64,000 nucleotides of DNA from Hetaerina americana (taxonomy: Eukaryota; Arthropoda; Insecta; Odonata; Calopterygidae). Under the pieces are notes generated by a model. That model saw nothing but the letters and a program-made list of their open reading frames with translations. It was not told the DNA's origin and searched no databases. The stretch covers positions 2,232,001 through 2,296,000 of the forward strand of contig JAKTNV010000024.1 in assembly GCA_022747635.1 (NCBI GenBank), read 5' to 3'. This document shows, in pieces, positions 8,960-21,990 of the stretch; position 1 is the stretch's first letter, and every line of letters starts with the position of its first letter. The position numbers and the translations under genes were made by a program.

Positions 8960-10279
8960 CTACCTTGATCAAAAAGTTCCCGGAATAACCACCGTGTGGC
9001 GCTCCCATTGTTCCGATTTGAGTTCTGTTTTTTTTGTTAAATTGGTACATCTGTTGTTGATATTCCCTTTAAATCTTAGTGTCATAACTTGACATTTGCA
9101 AAAGTTACGTAGCCAAGAGTACATCTATCTCTGTGTGTGTTGGCGATTTTTTACAATTTCAGAAATGGATTTAAATTTGCAACAACGAACTTGTATTAAA
9201 TTTTGCGTAAAAAACGGATTTAGTGGCGCACGGACGTTGGAAATGTTGGAAAAGTGTTTCGGCAACGATTCTCTAAAAAAAACGGTCGTTTACCAGTGGC
9301 ACGAGCGGTTCAGAAGTGGTCGTGAGTCAATCGAAGATGATGAACGCAGTGGCAGACCATCGACATCGAAAGTCGGTGAAAAAATTGATAAAGTAAAAGA
9401 AATGTTGGTCAATAACCGCAAATTAACCATCAGAGAAATAGCGGAGGACTTGAACATTGCCTATGGATCCGCCCAAGACATTGTGGTAAATGATTTGGGT
9501 TTCCGTCGTGTAGCAGCAAAGTACCTCAATTTCATGCAAAAAAGAGACCGTGTTGACGTCGCAAAAGACATGATTTGCGAGGCTGAATCCGATCCCACAT
9601 TCATCAAAAGGATCATTACTGGAGACGAGACGTGGGTTTATGAGTACGACACGCAATCCAGACATCAGGCAAGTGAATGGCGTTCACCAAATGAGCCGAG
9701 ACCAAAAAAACCACGTCGTTTTCAGTCAAAAAAGAAGGCAATGCTGACGTTTTTAATGGATTACAACGGTGTAGTGCATCATGAATTTTTGCCAGAAGGC
9801 CAGACAGTAAACAAAGAGTATTATTTGGGCGTTATGAGACGTTTGCGTGAAGCAATTCGCCGAAAGAGACCAGAAATGTGGGCAGAAAACTCGTGGATTT
9901 TGCACCATGATAACGCACCGTCGCACAGTGCTATCATTATTCGTAATTTTTTGACGAAAAATGCAACAAATACCATCCAACAGCCACCGAATTCACCTGA
10001 TTTGGCTCCCTGTGACTTCTTTCTGTTCAATCGAGTTAAAAAACCATTACGGGGAACGCGTTTTAGCAGCCGAGAGGAAGTAATGGAAAAATCGCAGGAA
10101 GCACTGATGGACATACCGAAAACCGAATATAAAAAATGTTTCGAGGATTGGATCAAGCGCTGGCATAAGTGTGTTGCAGTCGATGGGGATTACTTTGAAG
10201 GGGACAATATAGATTTAGATGAATAAACTTGTATTTTTAATTTTCTGAATAAATTCCGGGAAATTTTTGATCAAGGTAG
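8960..10279 (+). mobile_element. Complete mariner transposon (copy 2)
   Basis: A 1320-bp element flanked by TA on both sides (8958-8959 and 10280-10281), the standard mariner target duplication. The tips are inverted repeats: the left begins CTACCTTGATCAAAAAGTTC and the right, read inward, CTACCTTGATCAAAAATTTC. The match continues with CCGGAAT. It holds one open transposase gene. Terminal repeats, TA duplication and coding frame are all intact, so this copy could be autonomous. It sits just beyond the 5' end of the Jockey LINE and is inverted relative to mariner copy 1. Confidence 0.95.
9165..10226 (+). CDS. Mariner transposase (DD34D), intact
   Basis: A cut-and-paste transposase of 353 residues, the usual size for mariners. 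The start at 9165 (MDLNLQQRTC) was chosen over an in-frame ATG at 9096 because mariner proteins begin just before this helix. Two helix-turn-helix regions lie in the first 115 residues or so, including KKTVVYQWHERFRSG and the linker GRPSTS. The catalytic domain has TGDETW, then HHDNAPSH, then SPDLAPCDFFLF. The second and third aspartates are separated by 34 residues, which is the mariner DD34D signature. The protein ends DGDYFEGDNIDLDE. No stop or frameshift is visible, in contrast to the sister copy at 3577-4573. Confidence 0.95.
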   Translation: MDLNLQQRTCIKFCVKNGFSGARTLEMLEKCFGNDSLKKTVVYQWHERFRSGRESIEDDERSGRPSTSKVGEKIDKVKEMLVNNRKLTIREIAEDLNIAYGSAQDIVVNDLGFRRVAAKYLNFMQKRDRVDVAKDMICEAESDPTFIKRIITGDETWVYEYDTQSRHQASEWRSPNEPRPKKPRRFQSKKKAMLTFLMDYNGVVHHEFLPEGQTVNKEYYLGVMRRLREAIRRKRPEMWAENSWILHHDNAPSHSAIIIRNFLTKNATNTIQQPPNSPDLAPCDFFLFNRVKKPLRGTRFSSREEVMEKSQEALMDIPKTEYKKCFEDWIKRWHKCVAVDGDYFEGDNIDLDE

Positions 10280-10281
10280 TA

Positions 10282-12547
10282 AATCCATCTTTCCTTGGGT
10301 TTTATCGTTGCAATCACCTTGACTCCAACATAAGCAGTGATTCTACTATTAATGGAAAAATAACTTGTATAAAATTTTTCCATCCCCAGAGAGATTTGAA
10401 AACCATCTTCTTAATTTTAACTCAGTCAATAATCTTTGTGTTCTGTTTTTTAAAATTAAACTAACCATTTTAGTTTCCTTTACTAAACACGCTAATTTTC
10501 CGGTTAATTCTTCTCTCTTCCCTGTAAATATAATCTGCAAAGCGTAGTTGCCTATTATTTTTTCTATGAATTTGACTGTATCTCTTAGACTTTTCCTTTG
10601 GCTTGTTTATTTCCATCTTGATAATGTACATTAATGAACTTTCTTGCTACATTATTGCCCCTTTCTACTATTTTATCCTCTTTTTAGTTTTTATTTATAC
10701 CACGTTTGACCTAAGTCATCAGTTCTCTATGTTATGCGTGTATTCATTTTCCGTATTGATGTTCATTACAAGATAAATTTAGACCACATTTCCTAGTATT
10801 CTAATCTGTATTTTCAAAAGCTTTCTTCGGCAGCTCAAAGGCAATAAAAGTCGGTTGGTATATTTTTAATGTTCTTCTATCAACGACCAGTCTTAAAACT
10901 TGAGGAGCTTCTCACAGCCTTCTTCAATAAATCCAAATTAATTTCTCTTAAATATTCTTCAGCTTTTCTCTTCGTTCTTCTAATGATTATCATAATCTTT
11001 GATGAATGGATTGGCAGGTTAATTGTTCGCAAAATTTCCCTCTGGATCCTTTCCTTTTCATTTTGAGTTGATACTTTCTTCTTATAGCCTATTGACATTT
11101 CTTTTTTTGTATGTGAAATCAAACTATGATTTATCATAATTTTTTGCCTACTTGTAAGCAGTCAAGTTTTTAGCACCATTGGTGTTTAAAAATATAATTT
11201 TAAAGCTTAAAATACTTCTATATATCTCACTGGCAAGTCCTTATAGAAAGTTTCCCCTTAAAATGTATTACCTTTTTCCAAAAGTGAATATCCTTTTCCT
11301 AATTTTCTTTTTCATGAGTAATTATTTTAAGTTTACCTACTTTGTAAATGTGTCTTAACTATTTTGTATTATAAATTAATAATAAACATTTCATATTTTA
11401 AATTAATAATAATATTTCCTAGTTTAAACTGCTTTCTGCGACTACTTTCCTTGAGCTTTCTCGAGCCTTAGGAAGCCTTCAGTACTTATGTACGGATATA
11501 CATTTCTAATTTGATTTTTAACGATGAGTATCAAAAACAAAACCGCCATGATATATCTATGAAAATACCTTAAGCCAAAATTCACAAGGAATGGGACTGT
11601 CATGTATGGGTCAAATTTGATTGTAGAGTATTCTCCTCCTTAATCCTCCGTAATCTTAGAATATCCCTCGTCTGTTCAGTTTTGTCCTTCGTCGGACTTA
11701 ATTATTATATTTTACTCACTAAATAATGTCGGTATTAGGAATTCCTTCATTTATGTGCGTTCTCATATTTAATATTTAGAGAGATCTCTAGTAATTTACT
11801 TGATACACTCTTTAATAAGATGCTTTCTCCAAAACTTATTGTAGTACAAAGCTATTTAACACAAATATTGTCATCGATTTGGTAGTAACATAGTTACCCG
11901 CAAGTAGGTTTTTATTGTAAAAGCTTAATTTTACGTTTCATAGTTTTCTATTAAAGAAAAGGGTTATAGAATGTTAATAAAATGGCAAAGTAGTGACTAT
12001 TATTCAGCACACACTTTTTCTTTCATAAAACGTATTCTACTCATATGCATATTTTTGGACTCAAAACGGTGAATATCTTGTTTTTACTATTATGTTGTCC
12101 CTTCCATAGTTCAAAGAAATTATTCTGGATTTATTTTCCTCGGTGAACCTTAAAATATAAACGCATTTAAAAGGCATCATCATTATAAAATGCTATTTCC
12201 CATTCCATTTGGCAATATTTAGTGAATGATGAAAAGTAATCTTCAAAGAAAGAATAGCATGCATAAAGTTGAAAAATTCGAGCTGATTAATATTTCAATA
12301 AATTCCAGCAGCTAATAAAATAGCAGTCATCAATAGAAGCAAGTAAAGCAGGTATATTTATTGGGAAAAGCGCCCTATCTCCTGTTTCTTTTCTATACCT
12401 TAAAGTGGACCAGCCCCTCACTCTTTACCTTGTTTATTTTTCTGGATATGTGATCAATTTTTCCCATAAATCTTAACATTAATTTCACTTACTGCAAATG
12501 CCTAAACGGAGTAATAAAATGCGTTTTAATTTTCTTTCTTTTGGAAA

Positions 12548-12551
<4 letters not shown>
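10282..12551. other. No recognisable gene
   Basis: AT-rich sequence with short ORFs only. The pyrimidine-rich plus strand at 10300-11130 might be an old antisense LINE. A short minus-strand ORF (10880-11137) has a charged helical look, but I could not match it to a domain. Confidence 0.4.
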
Positions 12552-12620
<69 letters not shown>

Positions 12621-12681
12621 CATATATATATACATATATATATGTATATATGTGTATATGTATATATATATGTATATATGT
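12552..12681. repeat. (TA)n microsatellite with TACA/TATG interruptions
   Basis: A nearly pure TA run to about 12603 is followed by TACATATA and TATGTATA variants to 12681. Apparent ORFs on both strands (Tyr-Ile repeats) are shadows of the repeat. Confidence 0.95.
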
Positions 12682-14740
12682 GAATGGTCTTTGCTATATA
12701 TATAGGATAGCGCGACTATCATTTTGCATTCCCTCCTGGATATTCAGATTTTATTATATCACTTTCGTATCATTTTAACTTTATTTCAAATATGTTCTTG
12801 ATAGTTAACCTTGCTTGCTTAGTTAGGAGCTAGCTTGTTAAGTTAGGAGAATCTTCTTGTTTTGAGATGATTAATTCATTCTCGCTTTTCCTTACTTAAG
12901 TTTTATCGAAATAATATCCTCATCATCTTACGGTTGCGTTTGGAAGAAGGAATATAACTAAGTAGTACATAACTGAAGAGAATGACGATTGTCGGCCAGA
13001 GTGCATCATTCTCTTTGGAGAAAAATTAACGTGATCGACTATATTGTAATCTCTTCTACTAAATCCTCTATCCTTGATTTTTTCCCATTTCCTCGCCTGT
13101 TAATTTCATTCTCCCATTTCCAATATAAGACTTAATCTTGACCTGTCTCCTTCAATCTCGGAACCCCCTGGGAAGTGGGGTACTCTTGGGGTTTTGGACA
13201 GGGTCTCGCGCTCGAGTTCGCCAACTTCGGGGACCGCTGAGGTATCGGAACCTTTATTCTCCCTCGTTCAGTCACGTGACGCCTAATCCACTTAAATACT
13301 TTCCTCCTTCAAATCCTTCCCCCGATTCCTTCGCTGTGCCTCTCGTTGTCTCCTCCTCCAACTCGTTTGCCTTCTTTCGCCGCAACTCGTCTTCTCTCCA
13401 ATGGCCCTGCTAGCTAAAGAAATTTTATATTGTCATCTCATTGGTTTTCTCACACACTTCCGCGGATTGGATGTAGGTCTTTGATAATAAAATTAGTGTT
13501 TGGGAATATTATTATGACCAGTGGAATATCATTATATACCAAACTCTCTTTATTTAGAACTCGATCAGCGAGAAAATCCCAATAGTACAAAGAAAAATTG
13601 TGCCCTTGGCAGTAAATATTTGCGTAATTACTACGGAGAAATTTTGTTGTCATGAATTTTGTTTGAATAAATAATAGAAGCCTTGGTTACAAACATATTT
13701 TGTAATTCATTATCCTATCTACTTTTTGCTCATTACGGCTGATAAATCTGCGAAGAAAGGCTATCTGCAGCAAAAGATTGTCGAAATGTTTTGAACGAAC
13801 AAGACAACGTAAAGAGGAGGACGGTCGGTTGTTATCGTTAACTTCCGAAGATTGACATATGAGTAAACGGTTTAACGTAATATTTACGAAACAGTTCCAA
13901 TTATGATTCTGGAAAAGAGGTTCCACAAGGGAAACAACTATCAATTTCTGGAAAATCCTTACTCTACAGTCGAAGCCGAGCTGTTGGAGTTCTAGTTTAT
14001 TTTCAGTTTTAGTACTCCACCAATATTACTACAGATACCTTCTCTGCATTACAAATTTTATCATTCTTGCTGTCGCCAATTGTGTTCTCTTTAACCGGAG
14101 AGGTCAATCTATTGATACAATCCTTTGTTATCCTTCATTCTTGCCGTTTCCCTCATGCACACGCATTCTATTTATTTATTCTGTTTATTTAGTCTCATGC
14201 ATAATCCTATTAGTTTAACTTTGGCATCCTCCGTTTAACTTCCAAGTGCTTATTCATTTGTTTGATTATTCACCCCGAATTCATCAATTTCCTTCAGTAA
14301 CACTCTTATCTTTCGGGGAGTCAATTTAAAGTGGCTGTTTCTGAGCAATTTAAATTAATCCTAGAATTTTTACTCATTTTGTCCTTTAGTTTAAATCGAC
14401 TAATTTCATGTTATGCAGGTGAAAACCGTTAATAATTAAGGTACTTTTTTCCGGGTTATTGTTGCTGTTTTTAAATTTTCTCTAGTATGTAGGTTTATAA
14501 ATGATAAAATAATAAAAGTTGTGATCGAAAAAGAAAACTTTAACGGTAACATATCGGCAAAAGAATTGCTTTTCTTTTCTCTTCTTTTTGTTTTTAATCT
14601 AATAAACTATTCCTTTCCGAAGTTACTGGAAGGAAGAAGTTTCTCTTTAAGAATATTTAAAGAGGTTGCCTACAAGTAAGCTAATAGACTTGCAGGTTTC
14701 CCCAATCTTTTTCTTTACATTATTTTCGTTTAAATCAGTG
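12682..14740. other. No recognisable gene
   Basis: AT-rich sequence with a slightly GC-richer ORF at 13138-13413 that has no recognisable motif and no convincing splice context. Nothing else is supported. Confidence 0.4.
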
Positions 14741-14805
14741 CTTTCGTTGAAATTACCGCCAATCGTCCTGCCTTGTCAGGACAATTGGCGGTAATTTTGC
14801 GAAAG
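14741..14805. repeat. Short fold-back hairpin
   Basis: Inverted arms: CTTTCG plus AAATTACCGCCAATCGTCCTG pairs with CAGGACAATTGGCGGTAATTT plus CGAAAG around a loop of about 6 nt, with only a few mismatches. It could be a small inverted-repeat element or a stem of unknown role. I see no gene next to it. Confidence 0.8.
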
Positions 14806-16560
14806 TCGCGATTGGATTGCCACGTTTTCATTTTTGATCGGTATCTTAACAACTTTCCGACTGCTGTCCTTAATGTCTTTGTTTCGGAAGTTCTCAGAAC
14901 GAAATGGAATTTATATTTGTATCTTGTTATTTTTTGTTTCTCAAGTTATGATTGATCTAAAGAAGGTCTATTGAATGATTACCTCATTATCCTAACACAT
15001 ATTCTGATTTCTCCAAAAAAGGTCTCTCTCGAAGTTATCAGACCAAACCCTTGCTCTGTAATTTGCTACCTTCGATAAATCGTAGGAATGTTGTTACATG
15101 AGCGGTTTACTACAAGGTATTTAAAAAGGGTAACTTTTTGTATTGGTTTGTCTTTAAGTACTGGATAAACCCTTACCAGGAGGCCGTATTTTGGGATTTG
15201 TCATTAGTTTTTTCATATTATAATTTTGTACAATTGGATGAAATTTGAACAGCTGTATTCTTCGTTCACCCTCTGTTTCTGAAAAAAACGCCCGTATTGC
15301 CTCCGTTTCAAGCTTTGATGATGGCCTTATGTTTTATCCTCTATCCCATGATGTTAGGATCTCACCTAAGGCTTCTGGGCCAAGGCCTCTAGGCTCCCTA
15401 TCTGGGCCAAAGTCTTGTCTCAGTCCTCCTGATTGCAGTAAATCATTTATTTCTTATGGTCTCTTTGTTAATTAATTCCTAATCCCATAATAAGTGAGGG
15501 AATCTCCATATGATCTTATACACTAAGTAGTTCAAAAGGATTGGGCCAATGCATTATTTTAACTCCTCTGGTGCAGCATATCATTTATTTTATGTACCCC
15601 TACCTTGAAAATGTGTTTTGGCCAGTATGAAGATTGCGTATAACTTTGACGTAATTGTTGTGTGAAGTGATATTGCAAAAAGCGAATATTAATGCAATAA
15701 GTCTTCTTAAATAAATCAATACAGAAGTGGTGCGTGCATGGTGAGAAAGGAGGATTAGAATTAGGAAGAAATTCAAAGGGCGTAGGAAAGTTGGATGCAG
15801 AAAATTTTAACTGGTGATAGAGTATTGAAGACGGTGATAGAGAGAAGAATATTAGATCGGTGAGGAAGAGGGTAGAAGAGGATAGGAATGTTGGACAGAT
15901 TGAATGGAGGTAGAATATATACGAAATTAATGAAGAGTTTATTGCAGTGTGGGATCACGTAATATTTTGGTTGATCTTGAGAAACGTAGGTGTTGGAAGT
16001 TTTTGTCCACCCAAATCTATTTAAATGGCAGACGAATCAACGATTATTTAAAATAACCACTTGTCATGGAGAAATTTGAATTGATCAAAACTGTAAGATC
16101 ACTGCAATGATATATGCGTTTCTTGTTCAACAGGTATTTTTCATTTGTTTACAATTTTTGATGTACTATATTGTTTTGTGAGCACAATATATTTTTATTT
16201 TCGCTTCGTTCAAGGATTGCGTCTTATACCGACTATAGCAATCAAACCAAAGGTAGACCAGCGTGGCAATAGCTCAGCTCGGAAAGGCTCTATGGTGCGT
16301 GAAAATGCTACTACATCGCCGGGAGACATGAAGATGTGATGTGCCTTTGTGTTCCCTCATCCAAAACACAGGAAATATTGCTCCCCTGGCTTACCTTGAG
16401 AGCCTAGTTTGCAAGTCGTGAGAGCAAAGATAGAGAAGGGATAATTGGGGAATTCCCTCGCGCCTGCTTCTACACTAACTACAGAAAGTTAATGCGCTTC
16501 CCTCTTCATGCAAGGGCAGTAGTAGTAATGAGAAAAGGACCGTAATTTAACTTCCCATGC
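14806..16560. other. No recognisable gene
   Basis: AT-rich sequence with scattered short ORFs. The stretch at 15245-15475 is a chance-length ORF without motifs. No RNA gene or transposon end was seen. Confidence 0.4.
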
Positions 16561-16649
16561 AAAGAACTTCGTACTTTGCTCGAAGCGCTCCCCTCTATGT
16601 GCATCGCAGCAAAGTAGGAATCAGGATAGGATACCTCTACATTATTCTA

Positions 16650-16740
16650 CCAGTGTTAAGATTCAAACACGGGTTGGGAAGTCAGTGCATTAGCTTTCGC
16701 ACAAACTCGATCCCTTTCAGTCAAGAGATGGTCTTTTAGC
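16650..16740 (-). repeat. Possible decayed tRNA-derived SINE
   Basis: Read on the minus strand, a tRNA-like T arm (GTGTT, TGAATC, AACAC) follows an AGCTAATGCACTGACTTCCC stretch resembling an anticodon arm. The preceding bases CCATCTCTTGACTGAAAG resemble the CCATCTCTTGGCTGAAAG found ahead of the tRNA-like part in the 457-bp units at 23.6-25.2 kb. Homology to that family is possible, but the sequence is degraded. Confidence 0.4.
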
Positions 16741-19700
16741 CAGAAATTAGAGTTTTATCTCATCTACAAGCCTGTATGAGAACGATCCATTATCTGTATT
16801 ATTTTATTATTTATCCTAGCTTCAGTTACAACTTTAATTTCGCTCTAATTTTTCCCTCATTAGTAACAATTTTGTTTGAGCGAAAAAAACTTGCCTCCTC
16901 GATCTCATTCCCTCACATTGCATTCCAATCTTGCGCACCTTCCTTCAGCCTCATCCTGTCGCCCGCCTGTTAAAGACTCTCTTAACCGTATAACTTGCCC
17001 TTGCCTCCAGTTCTTCGTCTTTTCCACCCACACTCCGTGAGCATCCTTTCATGTAGCGGTCTTTCTTTTCCACCAATGACGCTTTTATCCCTTCGAAATG
17101 AATGCCCCGTGTCCGATGGCGAAGTGGGGAAATAGAGAGAGAGAGACGGGAGGGTAGAGAACCCCGTACCGTTACGTCCTCCAATCTCCCCAGGAGGGAC
17201 GAAGAAACGAAATTTCGTTTCATCTCCTCGCCTTTTGTCGCGACAGCAACATCGGACGGAATTTCTTTCACCTTTCACTTAAAAGCAATTATCGTGACAC
17301 TGCTCGCCACCCCGTTCCCATAGAGCTGATAATAAAGCTTTTGTGTCGTATTTAATTTTCTGCCGCCAGATGATGTGAGTGAAAAAAAATGAAAAAGCTG
17401 TCCCTCAACCACTTGGAAGTTGACTGAGCTATGACGCATGCGCAAAACAGCGGGGTTCCACTTTACTAGTGACTAATTAACTAGTTACTGTCCCATTGAT
17501 TAAGGGCTTTTAATGACGGTTCTGAAGAATTCTTGATTGTCAACCACCCTAAGACTTATCTGTAATGAGTTTGAATTCTTATTAGCAAAAGCCATGAGAT
17601 AGAATTGTCATAATAAAAAATCTTCATCTCAGGTTTTGTTCTGAGGATTACTTTGTGACAGCTTCCCAAATAGGACTCTAGCAACACTTTAAAAAAACAA
17701 ATACTTCCATGTGATTCACATATTTTTTCCTTCGGGGTGGACCAAATAGAAAAGCCTGTTTTTAAGATCTTATTGAAATTTATTCCAATTCAATAATTCC
17801 ATGTTTTCTTCTCCTCCTCACTTCTCCGTCGCGTTCATAAATTATTTTGCGTGTGCTTTTTTGTACTTGATAGTCCTCATTTTGAGAGACTAAAAACACT
17901 TTAATTCATTGCTTACTCTGTAAAAACCAACCTTACTCTGAGAAGAGTTAACTCTTTCCTGGTGTATCAGTATGGGAGTTCCTCTCTCATTCGCTTACTC
18001 AACCTGATAAATCAGTATGATCACATTTTTTCATAATTTGAATTGACTTTTTTTCTGTTTCTACTAACTGCACTTTTATAACGGGTGTATATAATTGAAA
18101 TTAATGAAGACTGAGGAACAAATTCCTCACATAATCTCTAATAAATTTTACCTTTAAAACTCCTCAAGCACCCTAATTCCATCGAGTTTACTAAACATGT
18201 ATACTTAATCTAGCATGTCCAAGTCTTAAAAGCATTAAGAGATTCGAATGATATGTACAATTACATATTTTCTAATTTTTCCTAGTTTATAAAAACATTT
18301 ATTTCTATTTTGCAAGCCTTTAAATCACCACATCTAACTCTCACATCTTCAAAAAATATAGTGCTGAGATATTAAAAATCATATTTTTGTTTGTATTTTT
18401 CGCCATTTGAACTTAATTTTATTTTAGTTCTTCCTTATCTCTTTGCCAACGAAACTGTTTTAGTTTCAGTTGCATTTTATCTTAATTCTGTTCCCTCATT
18501 CAGCTCAGTGAAGCTTTCCAGTCTAATCTTTCCAGTTGATCTGTCGTCCTTCAGTCAACTTATTACATATTGGGCATGTGTAGAAGATGGGCTATACTTA
18601 CATCTCCAGGCATTACGTCTCCCTTTTCCATAAATCCATCTCTCACATATTTAGCCATAAAATCAGTATGACCAGACACGCAAGCCTGAAATCAGCGATC
18701 GAGAGATAACGGCGAATAATACGGGATAATGTAAAAACTTTCTAAGTGGGGAATATTATTTACCTAATTTCAAATGGTTTCTTGGTTAATTGTCCTAAAA
18801 ATGTGTTTCTGGTTCTAAAATAGTTATATTTATCTCACGGGAATAATTTTTTTGTGAGGAGCGATGAAAACAAATATAAATAAGTGCCCGAAGTTTACGA
18901 AAAGGAAATTCGTGACCCAAGCACTCCTGTTTCGGTGGATCAAATTATTCGCTAAGACATTTTTAGAGAGATTTTTGTGGAAATTCAAAAGAATATTTAT
19001 TTAAGGGAATATTTGTTTAATAATTAATTCAAGGGAATATTTGTTTTAATCTACTATCTATGATATGAGTAATTTAGTGCTTAGGCACTTTTTATTGTTT
19101 TTTTTACAAAATATTTGGGAGTACGAGGCTTGAACATATTCCAATTCAGGTAATATTTTGGTAAATTATTGATACCCACTCACTATTTATAATTTACAAG
19201 CTCCTTATTTTCCTCTGAAATAGTAAAATGATGATTTGAAATTGTCCCTTTTTCTGCAGTCTAAAATGTTCATTAGCACAGGCTTTAATGCGAATTGGCA
19301 TCTATTCCATATTCTCTATCTATTAGCCTTTGTGTGAAGCAGATTTTTCTTGAATACAAGTGTTAACTTGCTTTAATTTGATACTATCTTTCAGTCAAAT
19401 GTTAGCATTGAATAATAATTTGTACCGACAGCGAATATAATGTAATAGCTGATGACCACTTCGCGCGCTCCCTTATGCTCCCTCAAGAGAATTTCCAACA
19501 CTAGGGTAAATACCTCAATTCCCATGTTAAATCAATTGTGCACGGTCAAAAAGGGGTTATTGACTCACCCGGGAAACTATGTTCAATTAAAAGCGGCATC
19601 ATATATTTTTTGTGATTGCTGGAGCTGAACTTACGATCTCATCCACCGCAATTATTTAAAACCATTGATGCGTTCAAGAACAACGTTAAGGTAAAGAATC

Positions 19701-21289
19701 TTTGCCCCATAAGAGATTCGAGGGTATTAACAACGCTTCGAGTACCCTTTATACTTGATTAGACTGATTAGCATTGAGCTTTGCTTACCTTATTAGTTCG
19801 TTTGAGGTATAAGCATCACAAAACTTGGTGCTACCAGCTTGCGCGAAGCGTGGCGTCACGAAGGGGAAGGCTAATGTAGGAGGTGAATGGTTAGAAGAGC
19901 GGGGAAGGGAGGGGAGAGCGCAAGGATGGCAGAGCTGTCAAATTACTCTCTTAAGTCCTGAATAATGCATACGGCCAATGACAATATTCCTTGATACCGT
20001 CATTGTTTGCGAATGATGTCATATTTTACCACCGCTTTAGTACGTGTATCGTCGTATTTCTATTCATTTTTACAATTGCATTGTTTGCACACTACGCCTT
20101 TATTAATGCAATTTGGTATTTTTGTGCAAAAACCATTGCGTTGGTTTAACTCAAATTACCATTCATGTTAATATGAGTTACTTAATTGTACTGATTAAAA
20201 ACTTGATACAAGTCTCCGAATCCATATCAATGCCTTTTGCGTGAGTGATAGCGAGTTTGGGAGCGAGAGAGAGTGTGTAAAAGTGAAAGTGGTAATAATT
20301 CATGAGTGTATCGGCAACCGGTATGTATTATCAATAATTATTACGATTATAGAAAAATTGAAACAGTAAACCGTGTTTCTGATCACAAAAAGATAATGTT
20401 TCATTCTTCGCTTTCAGGTAACACCAGTCATTGTGATTTCCTAATTTAAACCGCTGGTAACTGAAAGGAAGTAGTAGTCATGATTCTTGGCAATAATTTT
20501 GCGTTGCTTAGTTTGCGCAACAGTGAATCCATGCCTCCACAATCGGAAGCACTCAGGCAACCGTAAAAAATATCGCAAAGTAGTCTCCTTCTGGATAATA
20601 CACCCTTAAGGGGACTCCGCTTGACAGTTTTACAACCGTGAACCACTCTCCTCGCTATCTCCGCTCTCACCGCTTCTCAACCAGCCGCCCCTCACCGTGC
20701 TCTCTCAGGCGGCCTCAATATTCTCTCCTCCTCCAGCCTCTTCCATCTCACGTCCTTTTGCCTTTCCCTCGTTTACCCTCCCCTCGAAACTCCGCATCCC
20801 TTTTCACTTCCATCAGAACGACCCTTCTAGCTTGATCTAACAGTCCCTCTGCCCCGATGTCGTGGAATATTTCGGTTCGCAAATGTGGAGGGGTTCGGAT
20901 GCTTTAATCTTTATATAGTCCATTATAATGGAATGGTGAGGTCGAGGGGACATACCTCCATCCCAGGAAAATATTCCCTGTGGACCGTCCTGGTTCTTGG
21001 ATAAAAATTTTGTATAGAGTCCAAGTTTGAATTCTTTATGCGATTAAGGAGGAAGCAAAAAATGCGTTGAAATTCGACGAGTAACATTTTGTGTGGCATA
21101 ATTATAAACATGCGCATCTATAAAAATATTATTTAAAACCTCCAATGGAGCATATGATCGCGGTTATTTTAAAATAATAATGTAGTTAATATCATTTTGA
21201 AAACATTAAAAACTCATGCATCTAAAATAGTTTTAAAGGAGTCATCCGTTAATGTGCTTTAAAATGCTACAATTTTTAAAATTTAAAAA
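16741..21289. other. No recognisable gene
   Basis: A long AT-rich stretch. It includes a GC-richer patch with a short GA run (about 16900-17330) and a pyrimidine-rich patch at 20630-20840, both giving overlapping ORFs on two strands without domains. I find no exon-like block with matching splice sites. Confidence 0.4.
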
Positions 21290-21385
21290 TCATTCATAGT
21301 GACCAGGGTTTTTTCCCCGAATCTCGATATCTGGCTGAGTATTTTTGCCAATTAAGCTACCAAGGCATCTCTTGCAATTTAAAAT
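21290..21385 (-). repeat. Decayed tRNA-derived SINE (same family as 1850-2062)
   Basis: On the plus strand the order is a degraded B box, CTCGATATCTGGCTGAGT, TTTTTGCCAATTAAGCTACC and AAGGCATCTCT. This follows the left arm at 1890-1955 piece by piece with many substitutions. It is an old minus-strand copy. Confidence 0.65.
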
Positions 21386-21869
21386 TTCCGTTGCGGTGAC
21401 CTTAGAGCGGTATTTGATAATGTTTGCAGGAAAAAACTTAATGGCTCTCTAGGTCATTAGATTCAACAACATTGTCATAATGTGGGCAAAAGAGCAGAAT
21501 TTTGGATCGTCCCTCCCAATTTTCATGCCTTTTTAGGCATATTAAATTCTTCCATTGTCAACAGCATTTACCTGAACCTGTCTTATTTTTCTAGTTCTTA
21601 GCACCTGTCCGTCACATTGTCCCTCTCGGCTGAAATTCACGCTTTTTCCCTATCATTCCCATCTTTTTGTTCGCTCTTTTATTTCGTCACTCGCTTTCGT
21701 TTTTCCTCTCGCGAGTTAAATTTTTGTGGCTATAGACGTCGGAACTGTCATGAATTGAATCCATACAATCCTTATCACCATGAGTTAGCGTCTTTAGTCG
21801 ATAGGATATGCCAGAATGATGAAAGAAGACACTTTGCTTTTCCATACAGAATTTCTTTTATTATTGCGA

Positions 21870-21990
21870 ACTAGGCTTCGTTGCAGCGTAACATCTTCAG
21901 GTAGATGAAGGATTTACACGATGTTATGCCTGAAGCTGTCTTTTGATATGCGAGAAGTTGACGCTTGCATAGCCGAAACTAGTCTTAACT
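21870..21990. repeat. Fold-back element with CCTGAAG core
   Basis: Inverted parts: CATCTTCAGG at about 21892 faces GCCTGAAG at about 21928, and CTAGGCTTCG upstream faces CGAAACTAG downstream (about 21977). Read outward, each half gives CCTGAAG, a short hairpin, then a GAAAC-like sequence. The same plan is seen in the fold-backs at 29.6, 30.5, 39.5 and 57.8 kb. Confidence 0.5.
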
